DNA from: Chamaesiphon sp. 336R_metabinner_41
GTDB taxonomy: Bacteria; Cyanobacteriota; Cyanobacteriia; Cyanobacteriales; Chamaesiphonaceae
Reading direction: 5' to 3'
Assembly: GCA_025359915.1 (NCBI GenBank)
Contig: JANYDE010000140.1
Location: 1-64,000, forward strand
Length of the DNA stretch: 64,000 nt
Shown here: in pieces, positions 54,766-64,000 of the stretch
Position numbering within the stretch: position 1 is the first letter of the stretch
How the letters are laid out: each line of letters opens with the position of its first letter
The notes under the pieces: generated by a model
Told to the model about the DNA's origin: nothing
Database searches by the model: none
Seen by the model: the letters and a program-made list of their open reading frames with translations, nothing else
Translations under genes and position numbers: made by a program

Positions 54766-55632
54766 ATGTCCCAACAGTTCGATCCTTGCATTACCGAAGA
54801 TGGTTCTTACACTTTTTTCTCAGAAGAGTTTGGACAGACCTTTCATAGTAGGTATGGGGCAAGAGCAGAATCGATCTTTAAATATGCAATTCCGACCTTA
54901 TTAGCCGATCGAGCGAGTCGCGGTCATTTGCGGCTATTAGATATTTGTTATGGCTTGGGTTATAACAGTGCCGCCGCACTATCGGCTATTTGGCGATCGA
55001 ATCCCAATTGTACTGTCGAAATCATCGCCCTCGAACTCGATCGAACCGTACCAATTTCAGCGATCGAACATCATTTATTAGCTGAATGGGAAGAGCCAAT
55101 TTCCCAACTATTAACTCGATTAGTGCAAGCGGAAACTATCGATACACCCAAATGCCAAGCCCAATTAATCTTTGGCGATGCACGGCAGACAATCGATCTC
55201 GTTCTGGATCAATCTTTTCAAGCCGATGCAATTTTTCTCGATCCATTTTCGCCATTATCTTGTCCCCAATTATGGACAGTTGAATTTATCGATCGAGTTG
55301 CTAGATGCTGCGCAGCCGACGGCATCATTGCCACATATTCATGTGCGGCAGCAGCGCGAACGGCGATGATTCAAGCTGGCTTATTGATCGCTGATAGTCT
55401 TCCGGTAGGTAGAAAAGCACCAGGTACAATTGCCAGTTTTGATCCAGTACAATTCCCCCCACTCTCACAACAAGAATTAGAACACCTTCAGACACGTGCT
55501 GCTATTCCCTATCGAGATCCCACCTTGTCCGATTCGATGGCGAGTATCGTCAATCGTCGCGAATTAGAACAGGATCATTGTGGATGGGAAACTACCTCGC
55601 AATGGAAAAAGCGGTGGCGGGCAGTTAGTTAA
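54766..55632 (+). CDS. mnmD: MnmD-type tRNA 5-methylaminomethyl-2-thiouridine methyltransferase
   Basis: A 288-residue SAM methyltransferase that completes the wobble-uridine modification mnm5s2U34 in some tRNAs. It opens with FDPCITEDGSYTFFSEEFGQ (family start), has SAM motif DICYGLGYNSAAAL, IFGDARQTI, and the FLDPFSPLSCPQLWT catalytic block. It is a stand-alone MnmD without the FAD MnmC2 domain. ATG 54766 is chosen; a TTG at 54730 adds an unlike leader. Confidence 0.9.
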   Translation: MSQQFDPCITEDGSYTFFSEEFGQTFHSRYGARAESIFKYAIPTLLADRASRGHLRLLDICYGLGYNSAAALSAIWRSNPNCTVEIIALELDRTVPISAIEHHLLAEWEEPISQLLTRLVQAETIDTPKCQAQLIFGDARQTIDLVLDQSFQADAIFLDPFSPLSCPQLWTVEFIDRVARCCAADGIIATYSCAAAARTAMIQAGLLIADSLPVGRKAPGTIASFDPVQFPPLSQQELEHLQTRAAIPYRDPTLSDSMASIVNRRELEQDHCGWETTSQWKKRWRAVS

Positions 55633-55673
55633 TAATTGCACCTACCTACTTCATTGACCGCAAATTAGACCAA

Positions 55674-56396
55674 TCATCTACTCAAAGTACGTAGAAAGCG
55701 ACCTAAACTAGCAAATACACCAGGAGATTTGGTAGGAGTAGAACTATCACCTGGTGTCGAGGGCATCAGGATCGCGTCTAGCTCATCACCGACGGGTTTT
55801 TGTGGGCATTCAGCCAGCAGGATATAATCATCATCCTGTTCGAGCCACACCTGCCATTGAGCTGGATAGCAGCGATAGATAGCGGATGTTTCTAGCGGTT
55901 TGATATAATAGGCGCAGGTCAACGTCGTCAGAAATCTGTCGCGGAGCTGTCTGGCGGCATAACCAATACCGACAATTGCGGCATCTTCCAGCTTAGGCAA
56001 AAATAAGATCACTGGACGATCACCTGCTAGATTACATAATTTCTCGACCTGTTCGACTTCTACCGCAGAAGGTTCGATCGCGATGAATAGTTGGTCTTCA
56101 TCCTGAATTTTGTCTGCAATTGGCGATCGACTGCTACCGATATCGTCGATTTTAAAATTAATATCAGCCCAATCCCGTCTAGCTAAGGCAGCGGCTCCAG
56201 TATCGCTAAATAATACCTTAAGCGTATTGCCCTTATCGCTAAATGATTCGATAAATTGTCGCGCCAAACCCATCGACTTGAGTTCGGGAATTAAAATCTC
56301 GACAGTAATCCGTTGATGTCCCGCAGCAATAGCGGCAATAGTTGCCGTTTGAGCCAGTGCGATCGATTCTTCGAGAGTGGTTGGTAGTTTTGACAT
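55674..56396 (-). CDS. DUF1995 protein (LPA3-like)
   Basis: A 240-residue protein of the DUF1995 family shared by cyanobacteria and chloroplasts. The plant homologue LPA3 helps photosystem II assembly, so a thylakoid-related role is likely here. Visible blocks are PTTLEESIALAQTATIAAI, ITVEILIPELKSMGLAR and PVILFLPKLEDAAIVGIG. The C-terminal region has an extra Ser/Thr/Pro-rich tail (residues ~212-228). Soluble, no membrane helix. It is convergent with mnmD (41-bp gap). Confidence 0.88.
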   Translation of the reverse strand: MSKLPTTLEESIALAQTATIAAIAAGHQRITVEILIPELKSMGLARQFIESFSDKGNTLKVLFSDTGAAALARRDWADINFKIDDIGSSRSPIADKIQDEDQLFIAIEPSAVEVEQVEKLCNLAGDRPVILFLPKLEDAAIVGIGYAARQLRDRFLTTLTCAYYIKPLETSAIYRCYPAQWQVWLEQDDDYILLAECPQKPVGDELDAILMPSTPGDSSTPTKSPGVFASLGRFLRTLSR

Positions 56397-56506
56397 GAAG
56401 CATTGGAAACTAAGTCTAATTATTAGATTACAGCTCGATCGGGTATTCGGTCAATTTGATGTTTTCTTGGCTATCGTAGAGTTAGACGATCAATCCAACA
56501 ATAAAT

Positions 56507-56983
56507 ATGATCTGGCTCAGTCAAATTACGATTGATGGAATAGAAATTAGCCCAAGTGGATTGTGGATGATAGTGGGCACTACGCTATGCTTAATAGAAC
56601 TGTTGGTACCCACAGCCTTTACTGCGGTTTGTATGGGTGTGAGTGCATTTCTGGTGTCGCTGATAGCTTTGATGATCCCATCGTGGCTCGGCGTGCAAAT
56701 AGCGATCTGGATGTTGTTGTCCTGTGGATTGATTATGCTGGGTTATCGCATCAATCAACAGCGTAGTTCGCGGCAGATTCAAGCATCTACCGAAGCCGAA
56801 GCATTGACGGCGATGATGCCAAATCAGCCTGGGCGGGTATTATATGAAGGAGCTTCTTGGCGGGCAAGATGTGCCGATGGGGTAGAATCGATCGTAGCCC
56901 AAGAGAAACTACACGTAGTCGGGCGCGAAGGAAATCTCCTGATTGTGATGCCAATGCATCTATTGGAGATTAGGGCTAGATGA
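56507..56983 (+). CDS. NfeD-like membrane protein
   Basis: A 158-residue protein with three to four N-terminal helices (MIVGTTLCLIELLVPTAF, VSAFLVSLIALMIPSWLG, IAIWMLLSCGLIMLG) and a C-terminal OB-fold-like domain (GRVLYEGASWRARC, LHVVGREGNLLIV). This short NfeD form works with an SPFH partner in membrane quality control. The partner SPFH gene follows by 53 bp on the same strand. Confidence 0.88.
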   Translation: MIWLSQITIDGIEISPSGLWMIVGTTLCLIELLVPTAFTAVCMGVSAFLVSLIALMIPSWLGVQIAIWMLLSCGLIMLGYRINQQRSSRQIQASTEAEALTAMMPNQPGRVLYEGASWRARCADGVESIVAQEKLHVVGREGNLLIVMPMHLLEIRAR

Positions 56984-57036
56984 GGATTTAAGCCCCAAAT
57001 AGAGATTGGAAATTAAGATTTAGAGTTAATATTATT

Positions 57037-57957
57037 ATGGATCCATTTGCTTTAATGATTGCTGCCATTCTTGGTTTTGGTGGTTTGTCGGGTATTAAAA
57101 TTGTCAATCAGGGCGATGAAGCTCTAGTTGAAAGATTGGGGAAATATACGGGGAAAAAACTTCAACCTGGCTTAAATTATTTGATTCCGATGGTAGAAAG
57201 GGTTTCTTTTCAACAAACTATTCGAGAGCGGGTAATTGATATTCCACCCCAGCAGTGTATCACCCGCGATAATGTGTCGGTGACTGTGGATGCAGTGGTT
57301 TACTGGCGCATTTTAGATATGGAAAAAGCTTACTATCGCGTTGAAAATCTCCAGTCGGCGATGATTAACTTGGTACTTACCCAGATCAGAGCGGAAATGG
57401 GGCAATTATCATTAGATGAAACCTTTACTGCACGCAATCAAATCAATGAATTACTACTGCAAGATTTGGATAAATCTACCGATCCTTGGGGAGTAAAAGT
57501 CACGCGGGTGGAACTCCGAGATTTGATTCCGGCGAAGGCGGTAATGGATGCGATGGAATTACAAATGTCTGCGGAACGGAAAAAACGAGCGGCAATTTTG
57601 ACATCAGAAGGAGAACGAGAATCGGCAGTAAATGCGGCAAAAGGGCGAGCCGATGCCTTATTACTCGATGCGGAGGCGCAGCAAAAATCGGTGCTATTAG
57701 GTGCGGAAGCGGAACGTCAACAACAAATCCTCAAGGCGCAAGGGATTGCGGCTTCAGCGGGGATTATTGGCAAACAGCTCGAAGACAATCCCGAATCCAA
57801 AAGATCGATCGAAATCTTATTGGCATTGGGCTATCTCGAAATGGGATCTAGTATTGGCAAGAGTGGTAGTAGCAAGGTTTTGTTTATGGATCCGAGTAGT
57901 GTTCCGGCAACAATGGAAGGAATTAAATCAATTTTGGGGGATACTGCACGCAGCTAA
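57037..57957 (+). CDS. SPFH/stomatin-like (paraslipin) protein
   Basis: A 306-residue protein of the stomatin/prohibitin/flotillin family. An N-terminal anchor ([16 protein letters not shown]) is followed by the SPFH domain ([32 protein letters not shown]), then a long Ala/Glu/Lys-rich coiled coil ([20 protein letters not shown]). It likely assembles into membrane-bound rings with the NfeD protein encoded before it. In other bacteria such pairs protect membranes under stress. Confidence 0.93.
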   Translation: MDPFALMIAAILGFGGLSGIKIVNQGDEALVERLGKYTGKKLQPGLNYLIPMVERVSFQQTIRERVIDIPPQQCITRDNVSVTVDAVVYWRILDMEKAYYRVENLQSAMINLVLTQIRAEMGQLSLDETFTARNQINELLLQDLDKSTDPWGVKVTRVELRDLIPAKAVMDAMELQMSAERKKRAAILTSEGERESAVNAAKGRADALLLDAEAQQKSVLLGAEAERQQQILKAQGIAASAGIIGKQLEDNPESKRSIEILLALGYLEMGSSIGKSGSSKVLFMDPSSVPATMEGIKSILGDTARS

Positions 57958-58002
57958 AAGTCAGAATATTAAATTGCTCATTACATACCTAGAAAATAGA
58001 CT

Positions 58003-58027
58003 ATTCACTATCCACTATCCACTCACT
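58003..58027. repeat. CTATCCA-type heptamer repeat
   Basis: TTCACTATCCACTATCCACTCACT: a 7-bp-period repeat between SPFH and dnaJ genes, related to 5690-5716. Confidence 0.6.
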
Positions 58028-58038
58028 ATTCTAGATAT

Positions 58039-59070
58039 CTAATTCTTCACGGGGAAGGGAATATTTGCTAAATCCAGTCGAGGATTAAATGATTCGATTT
58101 CGCGTAACTTTTCATATAGTTCGCGTTCGGCTGGTAGTAAACTTCTCGGTACGACGATTTGAATTTCTAGCAATTGATCGCCGCGTCTGCCATCTTCACC
58201 AGGAAAACCCTTGCCAGCTAACCGCAATTTTTGTCCAGAAATGATGCTTTGGGGCAGACTAATTTTAACTAGTCCATCGAGAGTGGGTACTTCGACGAAG
58301 CCACCTAATACTGCTTCTGCTGGCGTAACTGGAAGTTGGCAATAGATATTAACTCCTTCGAGTCTAAAAAATTGGTGGGGTGAAACATTGATTTTGAGAT
58401 AAAGATCGCCGCCACCAATTCCTTGCCCCCGGAGACGAATCTTTTGTCCAGGTATCATTCCAGGCGGCATATCTACTTCCAAAGATCGACCATCTTCTTG
58501 AATTGTAATCCGTTCGCGCCCGCCGAGATAGGCTTTATCTAGAGGTAAAGTGAGTTCGGCTTCGAGATTTTTAGGATTTAATCGAGGCTGCGGTTCTGTG
58601 AAATTATTGCGATCTGGTTCCCTAGATTCGCGAGGATTTCGACGTTCGTTGGGACGAGAATTGCGATCTGTTTGAGATTGAGATCGTAGGTTTCTATCTC
58701 TGCTAATAGTCCCATTCCTCGATTCTTTTTTGCGTCCTAATAATCGATCGATAAAAGTATTAAAATCATCGCCAAATTCCTCTTCATCAGTTGATCGATC
58801 TCTAGGTTCTCTCGGCTCACTAGCTGGAGCTTTCGTGCGATTTTTACGCCAGAACCCCGTAAACTTATCATACTGCGATCGCTTAGATCGATCGGACAAT
58901 ATTTCATAAGCTTCACTAATATCCTTAAACTTATCCTCAGCAGATTTATCCCCAGGATTGAGATCTGGATGATATTTCCGCGCTAATTGTCGAAATGATT
59001 GTTTGATCTCATCAGCGGAAGCATCCCGCTTCACACCTAATAGCTCGTAATAATTGGGAATATCTTGCAT
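58039..59070 (-). CDS. dnaJ: DnaJ-type co-chaperone (DnaJ3-like)
   Basis: A 343-residue type II J protein. J domain (~4-70) with the HPD in [13 protein letters not shown] charged Arg/Asn/Glu-rich linker follows (~75-170) without a G/F tract or zinc finger. Two C-terminal beta domains (~175-330) contain [16 protein letters not shown] and [17 protein letters not shown]. It is downstream of the long dnaK (163-bp gap of tandem repeats), so it is probably the dedicated partner as in the DnaK3-DnaJ3 pair of other cyanobacteria. Confidence 0.88.
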   Translation of the reverse strand: MQDIPNYYELLGVKRDASADEIKQSFRQLARKYHPDLNPGDKSAEDKFKDISEAYEILSDRSKRSQYDKFTGFWRKNRTKAPASEPREPRDRSTDEEEFGDDFNTFIDRLLGRKKESRNGTISRDRNLRSQSQTDRNSRPNERRNPRESREPDRNNFTEPQPRLNPKNLEAELTLPLDKAYLGGRERITIQEDGRSLEVDMPPGMIPGQKIRLRGQGIGGGDLYLKINVSPHQFFRLEGVNIYCQLPVTPAEAVLGGFVEVPTLDGLVKISLPQSIISGQKLRLAGKGFPGEDGRRGDQLLEIQIVVPRSLLPAERELYEKLREIESFNPRLDLANIPFPVKN

Positions 59071-59091
59071 GGTACGGGTTAGGCTTTCGGA

Positions 59092-59232
59092 GTTAGGGAA
59101 GGGATAGGGGATAGGGGATAGTGAGTAGTGAATAGTGAATAGAATTTTTGTTAAAGCCTAACGCCTAACATCTAGAGCCTAACCCCTAACCCCTAAACCC
59201 TAACCCCTAACCCCTATTCCCTATCCCCTAAA
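59092..59232. repeat. Heptamer tandem repeats between dnaK and dnaJ
   Basis: GGGATAGGGGATAGGGGATA units (59101-59120), GTGAATA units (59122-59142), and CCTAACCCCTAACCC units (59179-59221). Together they fill almost the whole dnaK-dnaJ spacer. The CCCTAA words look telomere-like but are ordinary short tandem repeats here. Confidence 0.8.
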
Positions 59233-61845
59233 TTAATACCATTCATCATCTTCATCATCCCAATCATCGCGAATCGGCTTGGAGTTGGGAGAATTGGGAC
59301 GACGAATCGGGGCATCGTCTTGGGGCTGAGAGCGACGAGCTTCAGGGCGTTGAGGTGGTAAGTCGTCGGGATAGCGGTAATCGCGCTGTTCGGGGGGATT
59401 AGAGCGGGGATTGGTGGGACGATTATCTGGGGGAGCAGAGCGATTTCCCTGCGATCTTTGGGGGCGGGGATCTGGGTTTTGACGGGATGGGGGTGGAGTT
59501 GGTGTTTGATCCCACCGATCCTGTTGTGGTGCGTCATCTAGATAGTCGCCATCGTCTGGACGAAATCGATCCACAGGCGGTTGATTTGTTGGTGGACGAC
59601 GGGGGGGATAATCATCAGGGCGTGGGTTGGGATTATAGTTATCATCTTGACGATTGGGATATCGATCGTCACGAGTATAGCGTTCATTATCGTTCCGATA
59701 GTTTGGTGGTCGTTGTGAGTCGGGATTATTGCGCGGATTCGATTCGCCAGAGCCGACGCTACGCGAACGATTATCGTCGCGTCTACTTATGCCAGGATCG
59801 CGATATGGATCTCTGGATGAATTATAGTCTTGGTTATAGTTTTGGGGTGGAAGTGCGCCGCGATTTCGCGGATAGTCATTACTCCGATTATCATAGTAAG
59901 GATCGGTCTGATTTCCGTAGGGATTATTATAGATGTCGCGGTTATTATAATTATCGCGATAACTGTATTCTTCATCATCGCCGACAAAGATATCTTTGAG
60001 CGTACCGAAGATGCCTTTATCTTCTTCTTCGGTCAGAGTTTTTACCTGACGACTAAAATCGTAGAGCGCGTCATCGAGTTCATTTTTTACTTCATCGATT
60101 AATCGCTCATCACCATCGGCTAACACTTCGCGGAGTTCTCTGACTAATCCTTCAATTTGTTTGCGTTGCGCATTGGCAAATTGCATCCCAAATTCGAGTG
60201 CCACTTCGCGTAGTTGACGTTCGGCTTGATAAGATAAAGCTTCCGCGCGGTTGCGTTTATCAATCTTCTCACGTTTTTGTTTATCACTAGCTGCAAATTG
60301 AGTCGCTTCGTCGATCATCCGCTTGACTTCCAATTCGCCCAATGTAGATGCACCCTGAATTGTCACCGTTTGTTCGCGTCCAGTGGTACGATCCATTGCA
60401 GTTACTTGGAGAATACCATTCGCATCGATATCTAGCGATACTTGTACCTGGGGAATCCCTTTCGGTGCGGGCGGAATTCCAGTCAGTTTAAATCGTCCTA
60501 ATGATTTATTGTCATTAGCCATTTCTCGTTCCCCTTGAACGACATGGAGTTCCACCATCGTTTGGTTATTTTCAGACGTGGAAAATATGTCCGACTTTCG
60601 GACTGGAATCGTCGTATTGCGAGGAATCAGCTTTTTCATCACACCGCCGATGGTTTCTAGTCCCAACGAAAGGGGAGTCACATCGAGCAGTAAAATATCC
60701 TTAACTTCGCCAGCTAATATCCCCGCTTGAATTGCTGCACCGACAGCCACAACTTCATCAGGATTGACATTTTGATTGGGGCGTTTATTAATAAAACTCC
60801 GCACCAATTCCTGTACCGCAGGAATCCTGGTCGAACCACCGACTAAAACAATTTCATCAATATCATAAGCTGTTAACTGAGCATCATTCATCGCCCGTTT
60901 CACCGGACCCCGCAGCCGACTAATCAAATCCCCACACAGCTCCTCAAACTGGGCACGAGTCAGCCTCGTTTCGATATGCTTGGGACCATCTGCCGTCGCC
61001 GTGATGAAGGGTAAATTGATATCTGTAACCATTACACCAGAAAGTTCGATCTTTGCCTTCTCAGCCGCTTCTGTCAGCCGCTGGAGGGATTGACGTTCCT
61101 TCCGCAGATCGATATTTTCAGTAGCGAGAAATTGCTCCGCTAACCAATCGACAATCTTGCGATCGAAATCCGCACCACCCAACTGGGTATCACCACTGGT
61201 AGACTTAACCTGGAACACCCCATCGCCAACTTCCAGCACCGACACATCAAAAGTACCGCCGCCCAGATCGAAAGCCAAAATCGTCTCACTCCGGCGTTTA
61301 TCCAATCCATACGCCAAAGAAGCCGCCGTCGGCTCATTCAAAATTCTCAGGACATCTAATCCGGCAATCTTGCCAGCGTTTTTGGTTGCTTGGCGTTGAG
61401 CATCGTTAAAATAAGCAGGTACGGTAATTACGGCACCAGTCACGGGTTCACCCAAATATCTACTAGCCTCATCCGCTAGCTTTTGCATAATCATTGCCGA
61501 AATTTCCTCAGGAGCATACTCCCGATTTTGTTTGGGGCATTTAATCTTGATATTACCATCTTCATCCTTACGGATGGTATAAGGCACTTGCTTCGACTGA
61601 GGGCTGAGTTCGGCGTATTTGCGCCCCATGAAACGTTTTACCCCATAAAAAGTATTTTGGGGATTCAACTCAGTTTGTCGCCGCGCCATCTGTCCGACGA
61701 GACGCTCGCCATCTTTGCTGAAGCCAACGACGGAGGGAGTGGTACGCATACCTTCGGCATTGGCGATTACTACTGGTTTTCCGCCTTCCATGACAGCTAC
61801 CACTGAATTGGTGGTACCCAGGTCGATGCCTACTACTTTACCCAT
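59233..61845 (-). CDS. dnaK3: DnaK chaperone, long-tailed DnaK3 type
   Basis: An Hsp70 of 870 residues, about 230 longer than a typical DnaK. The ATPase domain is complete ([46 protein letters not shown]), with the substrate domain from ~400. Residues ~635-870 are a low-complexity tail rich in Asn, Asp, Arg, Pro and Tyr. Cyanobacterial DnaK3 proteins have a long tail that promotes association with thylakoid membranes, so the same is likely here. The stop lies next to a CCTAACCC-type repeat; dnaJ follows. Confidence 0.93.
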   Translation of the reverse strand: MGKVVGIDLGTTNSVVAVMEGGKPVVIANAEGMRTTPSVVGFSKDGERLVGQMARRQTELNPQNTFYGVKRFMGRKYAELSPQSKQVPYTIRKDEDGNIKIKCPKQNREYAPEEISAMIMQKLADEASRYLGEPVTGAVITVPAYFNDAQRQATKNAGKIAGLDVLRILNEPTAASLAYGLDKRRSETILAFDLGGGTFDVSVLEVGDGVFQVKSTSGDTQLGGADFDRKIVDWLAEQFLATENIDLRKERQSLQRLTEAAEKAKIELSGVMVTDINLPFITATADGPKHIETRLTRAQFEELCGDLISRLRGPVKRAMNDAQLTAYDIDEIVLVGGSTRIPAVQELVRSFINKRPNQNVNPDEVVAVGAAIQAGILAGEVKDILLLDVTPLSLGLETIGGVMKKLIPRNTTIPVRKSDIFSTSENNQTMVELHVVQGEREMANDNKSLGRFKLTGIPPAPKGIPQVQVSLDIDANGILQVTAMDRTTGREQTVTIQGASTLGELEVKRMIDEATQFAASDKQKREKIDKRNRAEALSYQAERQLREVALEFGMQFANAQRKQIEGLVRELREVLADGDERLIDEVKNELDDALYDFSRQVKTLTEEEDKGIFGTLKDIFVGDDEEYSYRDNYNNRDIYNNPYGNQTDPYYDNRSNDYPRNRGALPPQNYNQDYNSSRDPYRDPGISRRDDNRSRSVGSGESNPRNNPDSQRPPNYRNDNERYTRDDRYPNRQDDNYNPNPRPDDYPPRRPPTNQPPVDRFRPDDGDYLDDAPQQDRWDQTPTPPPSRQNPDPRPQRSQGNRSAPPDNRPTNPRSNPPEQRDYRYPDDLPPQRPEARRSQPQDDAPIRRPNSPNSKPIRDDWDDEDDEWY

Positions 61846-61974
61846 CCGTTGCTTTCCTTAGTATGACTAATTTGTCACAAATATTGGTCTTATTTTATCT
61901 TATCGATCCCCAATTCAGGTGGGGATAGCCCTACTTGGGAGGTTTGAGTTCGACGATGGTATCTTTACAATGAA

Positions 61975-62075
61975 AGGGAATAGGGAATAGGGGATATGTG
62001 TCTATTCAGACACTTTTTACTAAAGCTTATTCCTTGTTATTCCCTATTCTCTATCCCCTATTCTCTATTCCCCAA
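61975..62075. repeat. GGGAATA/CCCTATT heptamer repeats
   Basis: Units such as GGGAATAGGGAATAGGGGATA at 61978-61997 and TTCCCTATTCTCTATCCCCTATTC at 62039-62062, on both sides of a short unique core. The two halves are roughly complementary, so they may form a large hairpin. Confidence 0.65.
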
Positions 62076-62077
62076 CC

Positions 62078-62542
62078 ATGAATCTTGACGAACAAGTAAA
62101 AAAATTAATTGATGGCGCGCCAGACGCGGAGAGCCGTAAGAGCGTAAAGGAGATTGCTCCCATCTTACAGCAGGCAGCCGAGACTTTGCCCCAGACGACA
62201 TATTATATCTGTCAAAGTCAGGAAGGTGAATCAGTAATTACTACCCTGCGACACCATCGCCAACCCGATTTAGAAATTAAAGTTATTTACGCATTTATCA
62301 AAACTGAAGATATCAGTAAATTCGATGGCGGATCGCTGGTGAATGAATCAGCAGTAGAAGTGCCTGTGATTCAATTATTATTTTATTTGCTAGCATTCCC
62401 AGAGATCGATCGAGTCGTATTCCTGAATAACTCCCAAAATTTAGACATCGGCAAAGAGATATCTCGTCAGAGTTTAGAAGACTCGATTGAGCAGAAGCTA
62501 CAACAAGCTCCTAAGTCTCAATTACCACCGGATGTTTGTTGA
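62078..62542 (+). CDS. Conserved hypothetical protein
   Basis: A 154-residue soluble protein I cannot name. The N-terminus runs NLDEQVKKLIDGAPDAESRK, followed by an alpha/beta segment (TYYICQSQEGESVITTL, LEIKVIYAFIKTEDI) and a conserved-looking AVEVPVIQLLFYLLAFPEID. No catalytic motif is visible. It stands between dnaK and the TsaC-like gene on the plus strand. Confidence 0.65.
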   Translation: MNLDEQVKKLIDGAPDAESRKSVKEIAPILQQAAETLPQTTYYICQSQEGESVITTLRHHRQPDLEIKVIYAFIKTEDISKFDGGSLVNESAVEVPVIQLLFYLLAFPEIDRVVFLNNSQNLDIGKEISRQSLEDSIEQKLQQAPKSQLPPDVC

Positions 62543-62604
62543 ACGAATCAATCTAATTCAGCGTTGGATCTCGATCGATAACGCAAGTCGAATTAGATAT
62601 GCAG

Positions 62605-62640
62605 ATCAACTATCAACCATCAACTATCAACTAATTATAA
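62605..62640. repeat. CAACTATCAA-type short tandem repeat
   Basis: ATCAACTATCAACCATCAACTATCAACTAATTA (partial) directly upstream of the TsaC-like start. Confidence 0.55.
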
Positions 62641-62641
62641 C

Positions 62642-63235
62642 GTGTCTCAAGTTTCGATCGATCGACTAATCCTTTCGGCTAAGGCTGGCAATCTCATTAG
62701 TTTTCCTACTGACACATTGCCAGCATTGGCAGCATTGCCAGCACAAGCTGGATTAATCTTTGAGGCGAAACAACGCAGTCAAGATAAGCCGCTAATTTTG
62801 ATGGTGAGTGAAGTTGAAGATTTGTGGCAATTTACCCAAGGCAGCGACGGAGAACTGGCAACTTGGAAAGCAGTTGCCGATCGATATTTGCCAGGAGCAC
62901 TAACATTAGTTTTACCTGCGTCCGATCTGATTCCCGCTGTGATGAATCCGCTTAAAAATCAAACAATTGGATTGCGGGTACCAGCTTGTGACATCGCTCG
63001 ATCGATCTTAGGTCAAACAGGTGCTTTAGCAACGACTAGTGCTAATTTGTCTGGACAACCACCGTTACTGACAATGGCTGAAATTAGTAATAACTTCCCA
63101 CAAGTATTCGCGTTAGATCGGGGTTTAAATCTAAATATATCAACAATCGGTCAACCATCGACAGTGATCGAGTGGAGTAATCATACGTGGAAAATACTCC
63201 GACAAGGTGCGGTTAAATTTGTCGATTTCAGATAA
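62642..63235 (+). CDS. TsaC/YrdC-type threonylcarbamoyl-AMP synthase-like protein
   Basis: A 197-residue Sua5/YciO/YrdC domain protein. Blocks include GNLISFPTDTLPALAALP, the KQRSQDKPLILMV patch (K-x-R-x3-K-P), LPGALTLVLPA, and LATTSANLSGQPP. The family makes threonylcarbamoyl-AMP for t6A37 in tRNA; a second paralogue may also exist elsewhere. GTG is the start. Its spacer has short tandem repeats. Confidence 0.88.
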   Translation: MSQVSIDRLILSAKAGNLISFPTDTLPALAALPAQAGLIFEAKQRSQDKPLILMVSEVEDLWQFTQGSDGELATWKAVADRYLPGALTLVLPASDLIPAVMNPLKNQTIGLRVPACDIARSILGQTGALATTSANLSGQPPLLTMAEISNNFPQVFALDRGLNLNISTIGQPSTVIEWSNHTWKILRQGAVKFVDFR

Positions 63236-63395
63236 ATGGCTCATTGTGGTATCTAGAGATCCAGAGCTAAGATCGGCTCATCTAGCTTACCTTCGTAGTC
63301 AATTGCCAAATACCAGTAAATTCTCAGTTTCGTAGACGAGCAAAAATTAGCTACAATGGGAGGCTGTGTCATAACTTTATGAACAGCAATCAAGT

Positions 63396-63401
63396 AGGAG
63401 G
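63396..63401 (+). promoter_or_regulatory. Strong ribosome-binding site of rpmB
   Basis: AGGAGG, 5 nt before ATG 63407. A TACAAT -10-like box lies at 63352-63357, 50 nt before the ATG. Confidence 0.75.
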
Positions 63402-63406
63402 TTTTT

Positions 63407-63643
63407 ATGTCTCGCGTATGTCAACTGACTGGTAAAAGAGCCAACAATGGGATGGCAGTTTCTCACGCTCACAACCGCAACAAAAAGCTACAGCAAGTTA
63501 ACTTGCAGTGGAAACGGGTGTGGTGGGCAGAAGGAAACCGTTTTGTCCGGTTAAAGCTTTCCACAAAAGCAATCAAAACTATCCAACTAAAAGGTTTGGT
63601 AGCAATGGCGAAGGAAGCAGGTGTCAACCTGAACAAATACTAG
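63407..63643 (+). CDS. rpmB: 50S ribosomal protein L28
   Basis: A 78-residue ribosomal protein. It begins [20 protein letters not shown] and contains [21 protein letters not shown] and [18 protein letters not shown], typical of L28. It has a consensus Shine-Dalgarno sequence. It is expressed singly. Confidence 0.97.
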   Translation: MSRVCQLTGKRANNGMAVSHAHNRNKKLQQVNLQWKRVWWAEGNRFVRLKLSTKAIKTIQLKGLVAMAKEAGVNLNKY

Positions 63644-63711
63644 ATTTCTAGATCCCCCGCTGGGGGCATCTGGCTGTCAGTTTGTTTACGATCCAGCCCC
63701 AGCGATGTCAC

Positions 63712-64000
63712 ATGTTTTTTCACCATCAATTCCAACAGCGGCTAATTAACCGCTCGCAGCCTCAGGAAAGAGGGTTTACTCTTTCAGAGGTGTTGATTGC
63801 AATTTTGCTAATTACGACCTTTGTCGCTGTTGCGATGCAGGGACTAGTGGTGGCAATGTTGCTCAAATCAAAAGCCTTGCAGGTAGCTGAAGCCAATCGG
63901 TGGGTGCAAACAGACTTGGAGCAAATTCGTTGGCGCAGCCGCTCAATTGGAGCATCGCAACTAGCTCTGAGTCCCTATCAGTCGCGATGTCATCCAGTCA
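63712..64000 (+). CDS. Type IV prepilin-like protein, truncated at window edge
   Basis: A partial ORF of 96 codons starting at ATG 63712. After a short basic leader it has the type IV prepilin cleavage and methylation motif (QERGFTLSEVLIAILLI), in which cleavage follows the Gly before Phe, and then a hydrophobic helix (TTFVAVAMQGLVVAMLL). The downstream part (SKALQVAEANRWVQTDLEQIRW) fits a pilin/pseudopilin. The C-terminus is beyond 64000. It may be a minor pilin or a pseudopilin. Confidence 0.85.
   Translation, partial: MFFHHQFQQRLINRSQPQERGFTLSEVLIAILLITTFVAVAMQGLVVAMLLKSKALQVAEANRWVQTDLEQIRWRSRSIGASQLALSPYQSRCHPV

Noticed and set aside
59179-59231. CCCTAA-type telomere-like repeat
   Set aside because: It is degenerate, internal and belongs to the heptamer repeats seen in other spacers; a telomere function is not supported.
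59487-60102. Long plus-strand open frames opposite the DnaK tail
   Set aside because: They are shadows of the low-complexity DnaK tail and show no independent gene signals.

Overview
The window is chromosomal DNA from a cyanobacterium. The evidence is a high-light-inducible protein, an NtcA-type nitrogen promoter in front of urtABCDE, a DnaK3/DnaJ3-type pair, DUF1995 and PaO/Tic55-type proteins, HIP1 octamers (GCGATCGC), very frequent GATCGATC-type sequence, and heptanucleotide tandem repeats in many intergenic gaps. The genus cannot be fixed from the sequence. A Chamaesiphon-like organism is a weak guess from the GATCGATC richness and moderate GC. There is no integrated phage, IS element, rRNA operon or CRISPR array.

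Layout. 0-5.6 kb: repeats, a 59-aa HliP, gmd, a methyltransferase-glycosyltransferase fusion and two helical-repeat proteins. 5.7-7.9 kb: sucC/sucD-like genes whose catalytic motifs are degenerate. 8-10.7 kb: a three-gene operon of unknown function (HTH-acidic protein, membrane protein, hypothetical). 10.9-16.5 kb: tRNA-Arg(TCT) and the urea transporter urtABCDE behind a good NtcA class II promoter. 16.6-24.4 kb: pyrG, a HAD hydrolase, a universal stress protein, an FHA-flavoprotein fusion and cysS. 24.6-32.1 kb: a COG0523 metallochaperone, then an ECF sigma/ChrR-like cupin anti-sigma pair divergent from DUF4331, a secreted protein, a TPR protein and a HupE/UreJ-type membrane protein. I consider this the best candidate for a poorly described system. 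32-37 kb: a DUF697-type GTPase, then aminotransferase, methyltransferase and FemAB-like acyltransferase genes, probably for a surface glycan.

37.4-40.1 kb: an apparent operon of PaO-type Rieske oxygenase, cytochrome b561 and alpha/beta hydrolase. The oxygenase looks internally shortened and the hydrolase lacks its nucleophilic serine. 40.3-49.1 kb: htpG, a TPR protein, a 52-aa ORF coupled by TAATG overlap to an ABC ATPase, a methyltransferase-GT2 fusion, an ArnT-like transferase, an SMR/ArnE-like protein and rsmG. 49.2-50.2 kb: a cobalamin riboswitch controlling a DUF1636 gene and an unknown 134-aa gene. 50.2-56.4 kb: an aldehyde dehydrogenase, arsS-like radical SAM gene, desaturase, mnmD and DUF1995. 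56.5-64 kb: NfeD/SPFH pair, dnaJ/dnaK3 type chaperones, a hypothetical, a TsaC-like gene, rpmB, and the start of a prepilin gene cut by the window edge.

Most genes are housekeeping, transport, envelope or regulatory. Points that deserve follow-up are the ECF/DUF4331/HupE locus with a candidate promoter, the degenerate SucCD pair, the two catalytically altered proteins in the Rieske operon, the B12-switched small operon, the coupled 52-aa ORF, and the two methyltransferase-glycosyltransferase fusions. All family assignments were made by reading motifs; no database search was run.
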